Source: Pseudomonas sp. 10S4 (lineage in GTDB: Bacteria; Pseudomonadota; Gammaproteobacteria; Pseudomonadales; Pseudomonadaceae). Taken from it: a DNA stretch of 64,000 nt. The stretch is from contig NZ_CP133774.1 in the NCBI RefSeq assembly GCF_034344865.1, forward strand, positions 5,456,001 to 5,520,000, read 5' to 3'. This document shows, piece after piece, positions 28,431 through 36,295 of this stretch (position 1 is its first letter; every line of letters starts with the position of its first letter). The notes under the pieces were generated by a model that saw only the letters and a list, made by a program, of their open reading frames with translations, searched no databases and had not been told where the DNA came from. Position numbers and translations under genes: made by a program.

Positions 28431-28880
28431 CCTCATCCCCTTTCCAATCTTTCCATCGTACGACCATTGGCAGCCCAACCAAGTAAAACGGTTCCCGGTC
28501 AATGCTTACGTCTCAGCCCGCCTGAACGAAGTTGACGAGTCGCGCCATCCATTCATCAATGCTTGGTACGCCGATAGGTACTTGAACTGGATTGCTCATA
28601 GTTGGAGTCCACAGACGCCACACCTTCAGTATTACAAGACCATCAACGGTCTGGAAAAGATGCTCAACTGGAGTTTCGCGAACAACCTCTCGTTGCTGGA
28701 CTGGACAGACGCCGACTTCAGAGACTATGTGGGCTTTATCCAAAGCCCTGGCAGTGACTGGGCCAGTCCTAGCATTCAGCCGCGGTTCCTGGTCAGCCCC
28801 GGCAAGGATTACCACGATTACCCTATAAATCCTGAATGGAAACTATTCCATTCCACCCGTGCCTCGAAGTCCAGCGACGC
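28400..28880 (+). pseudogene. Tyrosine integrase N-terminal remnant
   Basis: The translation reads like the core-binding N-terminal half of a site-specific integrase: FPSYDHWQPNQVKRFPV, HPFINAWYADRYLNWIAH, YYKTINGLEKMLNWSF, DWTDADFRDYVGFIQSP. The start (NLKAYPHP) is in a different frame, joined if the C-run at 28437-28440 is one base shorter. Homology ends near 28880, before any catalytic domain, exactly where the oppositely oriented serine-recombinase remnant begins. It is therefore truncated by a rearrangement, and no active recombinase can be made. Confidence 0.55.
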
Positions 28881-28899
28881 CATAGACAGGAATGTTTGG

Positions 28900-29835
28900 A
28901 AGCGTGAGATCACGCTGACTATTGGCTGGAAGACTCCGTCGGCCCTCACCCACTCCTCTGGACGGTTGCGCTTGCGCGTCAGCTTCAACTTAAAGGAACT
29001 GTGGTTCCAGACGTTGTTGCCTATGTATTTTTCATTGATCAATACCTGGTGAACCGCACCTCGCGACCACAATGCGGATCGGTACATTAAGTACGCCCTG
29101 AGTATTGAGCCAATCAGCTATTTCGCGTTCGCTCCTGCCCTCTTCCACGAACAGCTGGTAAATGTGCTGCACCGTCGCGATTTCACTTGCAGGGCCAGGT
29201 ATCAGGATGACTCTGTCTGTCTGAATACTTTTATGCTCGCCCAGACCCAATTCATTTTTGGGTTGTCCGGTTGCATCCACCAATTGACGTCTAAGCCCAA
29301 AACCCGCCGGCCCTCCCCGGCGATAGCCCATCTCGATCAATCGCGATTGCCCAGCAAAGACCTTCACCGACAACTCTCGACTGTATTCACCAGCCATCAT
29401 GCGCTTAACGCTTTTGACGATATTCGAGACGGGAGAGCCATCGTTGGTGAATTGTTCTGCGCAATATTGGACGGAAACGCCCGCCTGGCGACATCGAACC
29501 TCATAGCTTGCGCTGACATCAGGATCCTGGAACCGCCCCCAACGACTCACGTCATAGACCAGCACCGTCGAGTACTGCGCACGACCAGTCTCGACATCGG
29601 AAAAAAGCTGTTTGAGTGCATCACGGCCTTCCAGACGCAGGCCGCTTTTTCCGGCGTCCGTATAAACCTTGATAATCTCCAAGCTGTGCGTGACCGCGTA
29701 CTGCCGAATGGTGTCCAGCTGATTTTCAGTCGAGTACTGCTGATGCTCCGTAGACATGCGGGCGTATGCCGCAGCCAAGGCTACAGTCGATTCAATGTGA
29801 TCCACACCCTCACCAATGAGCGTCCGCACTGGCAT
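28900..29835 (-). pseudogene. Large serine recombinase, frameshifted and 3'-truncated
   Basis: The N-terminal resolvase domain is clear: AAYARMSTEHQQYS with the nucleophilic serine, then LDTIRQYA, YTDAGKSGLRLEGRDAL, VLVYDVSRWGR and the helix MMAGEYSRELSVKV. The Recombinase domain follows (RSEREIADWLN) but shifts frame at the TT at 29087-29088 (plus-strand view); removing one base continues into WSRGAVHQVLINEKYIGN. Homology ends near 28910, so the zinc-ribbon/coiled-coil region is absent. The frame is open to a GTG at 29868; the ATG at 29835 is chosen. Such recombinases integrate islands. Divergent from the small HTH gene at 29942. Confidence 0.68.
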
Positions 29836-29941
29836 TACCCTCGTCCTGATCCACGGTCGACGTAACACGTCACAGGCCGCGAACAGTCACTGCGTTTCTT
29901 CGAAATAGCCCTTAAGAAGGTAGAAGACCGGGGAGCGAAAA

Positions 29942-30289
29942 ATGTTCACTAAAACGGGCAATTCTTTTCTGACCCAAAAAAAGTATGCCGCTGAGATCGC
30001 CCGAGCTCTGCAAATGGAGCTTGGAGAAACCCATCAGGCGACCAAGACACTGATGCGCTGGACAAATGCGGACGAGAGAACAGTGAAAAACTGGATGGCG
30101 GGGAGCAACGGCCCCCGAGGTGAGCACCTAGTGGCCTTGGTTAAGCACTCCGACTTTGCTCTCGCTGCCCTTCTTGGCATGGCAGAAAGGCCTCAGGCAT
30201 TGACCGCTTCTGAACTGCCTCTACTCAGACAAAACCTTCAGATGGCCATAGATAGAATCGATTCATGCATGTGCCGAGCACAGACCTAA
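29942..30289 (+). CDS. Small HTH-like protein of a recombinase-linked island
   Basis: The 115-residue protein begins at an ATG with GGGGAG upstream. The centre (TKTLMRWTNADERTVKNWMAG) reads as an Xre/resolvase-like helix-turn-helix, followed by HLVALVKHSDFALAALLGMA. It resembles small proteins found beside large serine recombinases in rhizobia and pseudomonads and is transcribed divergently from the recombinase, separated by about 100 bases. It likely regulates the recombinase or serves as a directionality factor; this is inference from position. Confidence 0.62.
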   Translation: MFTKTGNSFLTQKKYAAEIARALQMELGETHQATKTLMRWTNADERTVKNWMAGSNGPRGEHLVALVKHSDFALAALLGMAERPQALTASELPLLRQNLQMAIDRIDSCMCRAQT

Positions 30290-30783
30290 CACCACCGAAA
30301 AAGCCAGTGACACACTTGCATCCCACCTCGGCAGGCCGTGGGTGATAGACCGCGTGACGCACCGGGCCAGCGGTGTCCGTCGTCCCCCAGCGCAACAACA
30401 ACGACCAGACCTTGTCGGTGTATTGCAGGTCTTCGATGGTTTCTTGGGGAAGGTGAATGACTTCCCTGCGGCGATAACCAGGGCGGCCAGCAGCTGGTTG
30501 CGGGGCACCGGCGACAGCAACTGGCCCCACCCAAAACTACTTCAATCGCCCCGCTCCATCCAGCCAACCTAGAGCTCCTTTTTACAACCATTCAGTGGCC
30601 GCGGGATTGTGTTTAATGCGGCTATCCAGAAACGCCGCACCAATTGCTGAATCGCAGCAACTTACTTGGGATCGGGGCCGGCTCGCCCACCACAGGGCTA
30701 TAGACATCGCCGCCTAATTTGGCATTGCGCTTGTGCCCTCTACCTTTGAGAGCATCGCCGAACGAATCGCTACCCTTACGCCG
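30290..30783 (-). other. Coding-like but broken region
   Basis: No single frame is convincing. Two minus-strand frames each contain protein-like pieces: PRNQLLAALVIAAGKSF in one and ETIEDLQYTDKVWSLLLRWG in the next, which would join with an indel near 30450. A further piece (DVYSPVVGEPAPIPSKLLRF) occurs near 30680. I cannot identify the parent genes. Probably remnants at the junction between the island and the metabolic cluster. Confidence 0.3.
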
Positions 30784-32226
30784 TCACGCTGTTCGTGTAC
30801 TTCTGATGCTTCTGGACTGGACATGTACTGGTGATCCGGCACTGGCTATTTCCCAGGCATCCCGGGGTTCGTCCAGGTCGCGATTGAGGGTTTCCGGGGT
30901 CTTGAATGTGGTGTACAGGGTGATCAGTGTGAGCAGAGTCAGGTAGCAGGCAATTGGCAGCCAGGCGCCGATACCTGCGCTGGCGTCGCCGTCATGGCTC
31001 GCCACCACCAGGGCAATGATGCCGGCACCGATCATCGGTGCAATGCCACCTGCGATCACTGCCGACGCTTCCCGGGCAATGGACACACCCATGTAGCGGT
31101 GACGCGAGCCGAACAATTCAGACATCAGCGCCGCTTGGGTACCGAACATGCCCCATGTACCGATACCCAGCGCGATGGAGATGGCAATGACGCTAGCTAC
31201 GACATTGCCCAGGCTGAGTACCCACCACACAGGGAAGGCCAGAGCTAGTTGCACCAGCGCGAAGGCCCGGTAGACCACAACACGACCAAACCGGTCGCTG
31301 AGCTTGCCGGCAATCGGCACGGTAATCGCTCCAAGGCTGGCCGCGCAGATAAGGGTCAGCACGCCCACTGGCCCCTGAAGACCCACCACGCCAACGATGT
31401 AGCTCACCGCCAGGGCCTGGTAAATCGACGAACCACCATTTTCTCCCAGGCGCAGCCCGATGCCGATCAACAACGTGGGTTTGGAGTGTTTCATCGCACT
31501 CTTCAACGGGTTCTCGCATACGCGCTTGAGCGCCTTGAGGCGGATGAAAGTCGGCGATTCCTTGAGTGACAGACGCATGTACAGGCCCAACGCAACGATC
31601 ACCACGCTGCTGAAGAACGGCAACCGCCATAGCCCGCTTTCGATCACGTTGTCATTGCCGCTGACCACCAGGAAATACACCAGCGCTGCGAGGATGGTGC
31701 CCAATTGGATGCCAAGGAACGGCAGCGCAGCGTAGAAACCGCGCCGGCCCTCGGGGGCGTATTCGGTCATCATTACCGCCGCTCCGGCCTGTTCGGCACC
31801 CGCGCCCAGCCCTTGGAGAAGACGCAGGATCACCAGCAGCACAGGTGCCAGGTAGCCGACTTGATGGAAGCTTGGCAGTGCACCGATGAGCGTGCTGGAA
31901 ATGCCCATCAGCAGCACGGTCGATGCGAGCACGAACTTACGCCCGACGCGATCCCCGATCATGCCGAACAGTACCCCGCCCAGCGGCCGTATCGCAAAGC
32001 CCAGGAAGTAGGTACCAAAACTGGCGATCAGGCTCATGGCGCGGGTCTGTTCAGGAAAGAACAGCGGCCCGAAAATCAGTGCCGAAGCCAGGGTGTAAAG
32101 CGCAAAGTCGTAGTACTCCAGGGCACTGCCCAGAGAGCAAGCCCAAGCCGCGCGGTGCAAGTCTTTCTTGTGCTCTTTCGCGTCGCTGATCGTGGCGATG
32201 TCGGATGCTGGATGATCATGAGTCAT
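30784..32226 (-). CDS. MFS metabolite:H+ symporter (ShiA-like)
   Basis: The 480-residue, 12-segment membrane transporter belongs to the metabolite:H+ symporter family. Diagnostic are SALEYYDFALYTLASALIFG at the start, RPLGGVLFGMIGDRVGRK between helices 2 and 3, and GAGAEQAGAAVMMTEYAP. Close relatives carry shikimate, quinate, dicarboxylates or betaines. Being directly downstream of a shikimate dehydrogenase-like and an SDR gene on the same strand, shikimate, quinate or a related cyclic acid is the probable substrate. A gap of about 55 bases separates it from the dehydrogenase gene. The extreme C-terminus is hydrophilic. Confidence 0.85.
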   Translation of the reverse strand: MTHDHPASDIATISDAKEHKKDLHRAAWACSLGSALEYYDFALYTLASALIFGPLFFPEQTRAMSLIASFGTYFLGFAIRPLGGVLFGMIGDRVGRKFVLASTVLLMGISSTLIGALPSFHQVGYLAPVLLVILRLLQGLGAGAEQAGAAVMMTEYAPEGRRGFYAALPFLGIQLGTILAALVYFLVVSGNDNVIESGLWRLPFFSSVVIVALGLYMRLSLKESPTFIRLKALKRVCENPLKSAMKHSKPTLLIGIGLRLGENGGSSIYQALAVSYIVGVVGLQGPVGVLTLICAASLGAITVPIAGKLSDRFGRVVVYRAFALVQLALAFPVWWVLSLGNVVASVIAISIALGIGTWGMFGTQAALMSELFGSRHRYMGVSIAREASAVIAGGIAPMIGAGIIALVVASHDGDASAGIGAWLPIACYLTLLTLITLYTTFKTPETLNRDLDEPRDAWEIASAGSPVHVQSRSIRSTRTA

Positions 32227-32281
32227 GGGGTAACTCCAGGTGCCTTTATGGCATCTTGTTATTGACAGGTAGTTGGATTGC

Positions 32282-33097
32282 TTACAATTTCAACCGCTGT
32301 ATTTCCTGGAGCATGGCCTGCTCCATGATGTCGATGGGCGCCTCTTTCCCGGTGTACAACTCGATTTGCCGACACGCCTGGTGCACTAACATGCGGGTGC
32401 CGGGCACAGTGCGGCACTCCAGCGCTGTGGCTTGCAGCAGCAGCGCGGTTTGCACCGGCATGAACGCCACATCCATGACGATCAGGTGACTGGCCAGACG
32501 GCCGTCCAGCGGGTTGCTGTCCGGCTGCTTGAAGCCAACAGAGGTGGCATTGATGACGATATCGAAATTCCTGGCCGTGAACGCCTCGACGCTGCCGCCC
32601 CACCGGGCACCCAGATCCTCGGCCAGGACGGCACCGCGCTCGACACTGCGGTTGAATACGGTGACCTCGGCGGCCGCTTGCAAACATCCGTAAACCACCG
32701 CACGAGCAGCGCCGCCTGCACCGATCACGGCGATGCGTTTGTCTTTCAGTTCAGTGACTTCCTGCAGGGCGCGTATCGCGCCCAGGTAGTCGGTGTTATA
32801 GCCGGTCAGTACGCCGTCGACGTTGTTGATGGTGTTGACCGCGCCAATCACTTGGGCCGACTCGTCGATCTTGTCCAGGTGAGGCATTACTGCAGTTTTA
32901 TAGGGCATGGAAACGTTCATGCCGCGCACGCCCAGAGCGCGAATAGCCGCTACAGCGGCAACAGGATCTTCGACGCCAAAACAGACAAAAGTATAGTCCA
33001 GGCCCAAGGCCGCGTAAGCGGCATTGTGGATCTTTGCCGAGAGCGAAAACGGCGAGCCCATGATGGAGCCGCAGAGGGTTGGCAGGGATTGAGGCAT
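32282..33097 (-). CDS. Shikimate/quinate dehydrogenase (AroE family)
   Basis: The 271-residue protein is of the AroE/YdiB family. The substrate site is GSIMGSPFSLSAKIHNAA near residue 12, the catalytic Lys is in NVSMPYKTAV and the Asp in GYNTDYLGAI. The Rossmann loop is VIGAGGAARAVVYG, followed by NRSVER, whose Arg suggests NADP(H). The canonical H-S-x-S-P substrate motif is altered to SPFSLS, a hint that this is a catabolic paralogue rather than the biosynthetic AroE. It lies between an SDR and an MHS transporter, all under a divergent LysR gene, so it probably oxidises an imported shikimate-like compound. Confidence 0.85.
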   Translation of the reverse strand: MPQSLPTLCGSIMGSPFSLSAKIHNAAYAALGLDYTFVCFGVEDPVAAVAAIRALGVRGMNVSMPYKTAVMPHLDKIDESAQVIGAVNTINNVDGVLTGYNTDYLGAIRALQEVTELKDKRIAVIGAGGAARAVVYGCLQAAAEVTVFNRSVERGAVLAEDLGARWGGSVEAFTARNFDIVINATSVGFKQPDSNPLDGRLASHLIVMDVAFMPVQTALLLQATALECRTVPGTRMLVHQACRQIELYTGKEAPIDIMEQAMLQEIQRLKL

Positions 33098-33117
33098 CTT
33101 GGAATCCTTTGCGAGAG

Positions 33118-33882
33118 TTAGACGACGCTGGTCAAGCCGCCATCGACGAAAAGGGTCTGACCGTTAACGAAGTTGGATGCTGATGAGGCGAGGAAAACTG
33201 CCGCGCCGCAGAGTTCTTCTACATTGCCCCAACGCCCGGCGGGGGTGCGCTGCACCAGCCATTCGGAGAAAGCCGGATCGTCGACCAGCGCCTGATTCAA
33301 TTCGGTCTGGAAGTAACCGGGGGCTAGAGCATTGATCTGAAGACCATGACCGGCCCAGTCGGCACACATGCCACGGGTGAGCATGCGCACGGCGCCTTTG
33401 CTGGCGGCGTAAGGCGCGATGGAGCGTCGGGCCAGCTCGCTTTGCACCGAGCCGATGTTGATGATCTTGCCGCGTCGGCGCGCGATCATATGGCGGGCGA
33501 CAGCTTTGGACACATTGAACACGCCATCGAGGTTGGTGCCCATCAGCTGGCGCCAATCTTCGGCACTGACATCTTCGAGCGCCTGCCGATGCTGCAACCC
33601 GGCGTTGTTGATCAGAATGTCTATTGGGCCCAAGTGGTTTTCCAGAGCATCTACCGCCGATGCGACGGCCTGGTGGTCGGTCACGTCGAACACCGAGTAA
33701 TCGACGTCCAGCCCTTCATCGCGCAACTGCGCGCAAGCACCTTGGGCGCGCTCGGCATCGCGGCCATTAAGCACCACCTGGGCACCCGCTTGTGCCAACC
33801 CACGGGCCAAGGCCAGGCCAATGCCGCGTACCGAGCCGGTGATCAGCGCTCGACGCCCGTTCAGACGAAAGCTGTCGATCAT
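33118..33882 (-). CDS. SDR-family dehydrogenase (gluconate 5-dehydrogenase-like)
   Basis: This is a classical short-chain dehydrogenase of 254 residues from the ATG at 33882, which follows GGGAGAC; the frame is open 43 codons further. Motifs: cofactor TGSVRGIGLALARG, NNAG in LINNAGLQH, catalytic Ser in NIGSVQSE and Tyr/Lys in YAASKG. The sequence most resembles gluconate 5-dehydrogenase/IdnO-type enzymes. First gene of a three-gene minus-strand operon with the AroE-like enzyme and MHS transporter. The true substrate is likely a cyclic polyol or sugar acid. Confidence 0.82.
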   Translation of the reverse strand: MIDSFRLNGRRALITGSVRGIGLALARGLAQAGAQVVLNGRDAERAQGACAQLRDEGLDVDYSVFDVTDHQAVASAVDALENHLGPIDILINNAGLQHRQALEDVSAEDWRQLMGTNLDGVFNVSKAVARHMIARRRGKIINIGSVQSELARRSIAPYAASKGAVRMLTRGMCADWAGHGLQINALAPGYFQTELNQALVDDPAFSEWLVQRTPAGRWGNVEELCGAAVFLASSASNFVNGQTLFVDGGLTSVV

Positions 33883-33972
33883 GTAAGTCTCCCTGCGCTG
33901 AATTTTTGAGTGGGCTATGACGCCACTTTCAACCGCTATCGCGCTGGCGTTCCAATCGTTTATGGTGATGTC

Positions 33973-33993
33973 GTGATCACCCTTCGTGATCAC
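33973..33993. promoter_or_regulatory. Duplicated GTGATCAC palindrome, LysR operator candidate
   Basis: Two copies of the self-complementary octamer GTGATCAC (33973-33980 and 33986-33993) sit 29 bases before the LysR start and about 90 before the SDR start. Dyad sites in a divergent intergenic region are the expected binding place of LysR regulators. Confidence 0.6.
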
Positions 33994-34022
33994 CAAGCGG
34001 CCGTACTGCATCGGGAGAAGTT

Positions 34023-34922
34023 GTGGAACTCAAGCATCTGAAAGCGTTTGCAACCCTGGCCGAAGAGCTCCATTTCGGTCGTGCGGCGGTGCGCCTGCAC
34101 ATTGTCCAGCCGGCCTTGAGTGCGCAAATACGTGCTCTGGAAGACGATGTCGGAGCGCAGTTGTTCGAGCGTGACCGGCACCGAGTCGAGTTGACAGAGG
34201 AGGGAATGCTGTTTCTGCCCGAGGCCCTGGCGACCTTGCGCCAGGCTGGACGCGCCCTTGAGGTGTTACAGCAAGCGGCGGCCGGAGAGGTTGGGATCTT
34301 GCGTCTGGCATTTGTGTCTTCAACGTTGTCGCACTTATTGCCGCTACTCGTGCGTACGCTGGAGCAGCGCTACCCGCGTATCGAACTGGAACTCAAGGAC
34401 ATGCCTTCGCTACCACAGGCTCGGGCCTTGCTGGACAATGCCCTAGATTTTGGCTTGGTACGCCTGCCCTTGAACGTGTCTGGCGTGCACACACGAATGC
34501 TCTTCGAAGAATCATTGGTGGTAGCGCTGCCGCAAGAAAACCCGCTGTGCACTCAACGTCGTATAAAACCTCAGGACTTGGCCGGGTGTCCGGTACTAGT
34601 GCTGGCGCGTAAGTTCGCTCCGGGTTTGTATGACCAAATGCTGGCAGGTTTTCACAGACGCAAAGTTACCCTGACCATTGCACGGGAAATGGGCGAGTTC
34701 ACCACCCAGTTGGCGTTAGTGGCCGCCGGTCTAGGTATCGGAATCTTGCCAAGCGGCGCCGCATCGGCACTGCCAGTCGGTGTAGTGACTCGACCACTGA
34801 CTCTGCCCATGAGCGGAGCTGGTATCGGTGTGGCTTGGCTCGGTCTGGAAAACCCGCGCAAGCGGGCGCTGATGATGGTGCTAGACGAACTTTATCCCGC
34901 GTCGAGTCCTGAGCTAACTTAG
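34023..34922 (+). CDS. LysR-family transcriptional regulator
   Basis: The 299-residue LysR-type regulator has an N-terminal winged HTH (MELKHLKAFATLAEELHFGRAAVRL, then QPALSAQIRALEDDVGAQLFERD) and a C-terminal periplasmic-binding-like effector domain from about residue 90. It is divergent from the SDR-AroE-MHS operon, which it most likely activates in response to the transported substrate, while repressing itself. The GTGATCAC dyads lie between them. Confidence 0.92.
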   Translation: MELKHLKAFATLAEELHFGRAAVRLHIVQPALSAQIRALEDDVGAQLFERDRHRVELTEEGMLFLPEALATLRQAGRALEVLQQAAAGEVGILRLAFVSSTLSHLLPLLVRTLEQRYPRIELELKDMPSLPQARALLDNALDFGLVRLPLNVSGVHTRMLFEESLVVALPQENPLCTQRRIKPQDLAGCPVLVLARKFAPGLYDQMLAGFHRRKVTLTIAREMGEFTTQLALVAAGLGIGILPSGAASALPVGVVTRPLTLPMSGAGIGVAWLGLENPRKRALMMVLDELYPASSPELT

Positions 34923-35134
34923 GGGCTGTAGGGAGAAACCTCGACTCACCAGATCAAATACCTGGAAAGAGAGCCTAGGACTGTTGATTCTCACCGCCGG
35001 CCACAATTAGCAAAAAGCGTCGTTTGCTAGCTTGAAGCATCGCCGTCCAGCACTACCAGAATTCAGATAAAGCTGTTCATCGTGCGACCTAGTGCGTGGT
35101 TTAGGCGGATGAGCTTAAAAGTGGTGGGCTCGGG
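34923..35134. other. Intergenic, nothing clear
   Basis: No gene or strong hairpin was recognised between the LysR gene and the convergent small protein gene. Confidence 0.3.
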
Positions 35135-35350
35135 TCAGGCGAGCTTGATGGCTCCGCCTTGGATATCGTCCCGTGCTGTTCGCAAGTCATTGGCATCTTG
35201 GTTGAGCCGATGAATCAGGTTGAGCAATCGTTGCCGCAGCACCTCATCTTGGAGCTGCTCGGCAGCACGCATCACATCAAGCGCCGCGACCTCATTGTTG
35301 GTGGCTACGGAGTCAAGCAGTTTGCGCATGCTTCTTGATGGCCGATTCAT
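35135..35350 (-). CDS. Small hypothetical helical protein
   Basis: The 71-residue protein starts at the ATG seven bases after AGGAGG. The sequence (LLDSVATNNEVAALDVMRAAEQL and LRQRLLNLIHRLNQDANDLRTAR) predicts a helical bundle or coiled coil. No function is known; it resembles small proteins found near accessory genes in Pseudomonas. Confidence 0.6.
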   Translation of the reverse strand: MNRPSRSMRKLLDSVATNNEVAALDVMRAAEQLQDEVLRQRLLNLIHRLNQDANDLRTARDDIQGGAIKLA

Positions 35351-35760
35351 CTCCAACCCTCCTAGGTTTCGGTGTCGCGAATCATATGGCCGGAATGTTT
35401 CATCAGTGTTTCAGTTGCACTAAATGGTTTTGAGTCACCGGTTCGGGCTGATTTTACGCAGCTGGAGGGGCGCCCAATGAGGGGGCGATTACGCTTGTAG
35501 CGCCGACCCGTGATGAATCTAAAGCGCTACCATCAAGCCGGGCCTAGCCCGAATGAGCGATTACAACAATCAACATCAGGTGCTACCGCTGAGTGAGGTA
35601 CGTGACGAAGCTTAAGCGAGCCCTCCCTCTCCAGTCGACCAATAGGTCGATAACACTCCCCCTAGTTCCAAACATGTCGAGTGGGCGCTTCGACCCCAGC
35701 ATCGACCTCGACCGCAAACTAAAACCGAACGGACGTCGGCAATCCTCACGAGAGCCATAA

Positions 35761-35952
35761 ATGAATTACGTTGGGTTGATTCAGCATCAAGCCGAGCAGC
35801 TCTTTGGCAACAAAGCGAAAGCCGCCACATGGTTGACCCAACCGAAAACCACCTTCAGTGGACGCACACCATTGCAGCTGGCTTTCACTGAAGCGGGATA
35901 TGAACTCGTGAAAGCGGAACTTGAAAGAATCGGCCATGGGTACGCCTGTTAG
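35761..35952 (+). CDS. MbcA/ParS/Xre-type antitoxin-like protein
   Basis: The 63-residue protein corresponds to the toxin-binding C-terminal domain found in RES-Xre and MbcTA antitoxins (DUF2384): KAATWLTQPKTTFSGRTPLQL and AGYELVKAELERIGHG. The usual N-terminal HTH is missing, and no RES or other toxin gene is adjacent, so it may be an orphan or a stand-alone regulator. It overlaps the next small gene by 17 bases. Confidence 0.6.
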   Translation: MNYVGLIQHQAEQLFGNKAKAATWLTQPKTTFSGRTPLQLAFTEAGYELVKAELERIGHGYAC

Positions 35953-36145
35953 CGCCTCCCATCCTCCCACCGAACTCAACATGATCGTTTTTGATCTCAA
36001 CACCAACGACAGCGAAGCCTTGATCCGGCATGTCGAAGAATTCAGACCTGCGTGGGGGGACGCGCGCGAAGACTCTCGACTGCGTGACGCGTTGCTCGAA
36101 TTGAGAGAAGCTTTGGTGTCGCACCTTAAAGATTCAGCTTGCTAA
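35936..36145 (+). CDS. Small hypothetical protein
   Basis: A 69-residue acidic protein (MGTPVSASHPPTELNMIVFDL onward) overlaps the end of the DUF2384 gene. It has a predicted strand-helix pattern with no recognised family. It may be the partner of the antitoxin-like protein, but there is no sequence evidence that it is a toxin. Confidence 0.4.
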   Translation: MGTPVSASHPPTELNMIVFDLNTNDSEALIRHVEEFRPAWGDAREDSRLRDALLELREALVSHLKDSAC

Positions 36146-36261
36146 GCTACGTCCCTTACCTCGTTTGTTTCGCAGTCGACCGAAACAAGGCTCCAGCCAA
36201 ATCTTCATTTCGCGTGATGTTGTCGGTTGAAACGATTCCAGCAGCGAAACTCGCCTGTCGA

Positions 36262-36288
36262 AAAAAGCCCCGTATGACGGGGCTTTTT
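36262..36288. terminator. Intrinsic terminator
   Basis: AAAAAGCCCC and GGGGCTTTTT form a perfect 10-bp stem with a 7-base loop, placed between the convergent small gene and the pore-forming toxin gene. It can work in both directions. Confidence 0.8.
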
Positions 36289-36295
36289 GGAGTAC

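Noticed and set aside
29164..29865. 233-codon plus-strand frame over the serine recombinase
   Set aside because: The minus strand has all resolvase motifs; this frame has none.
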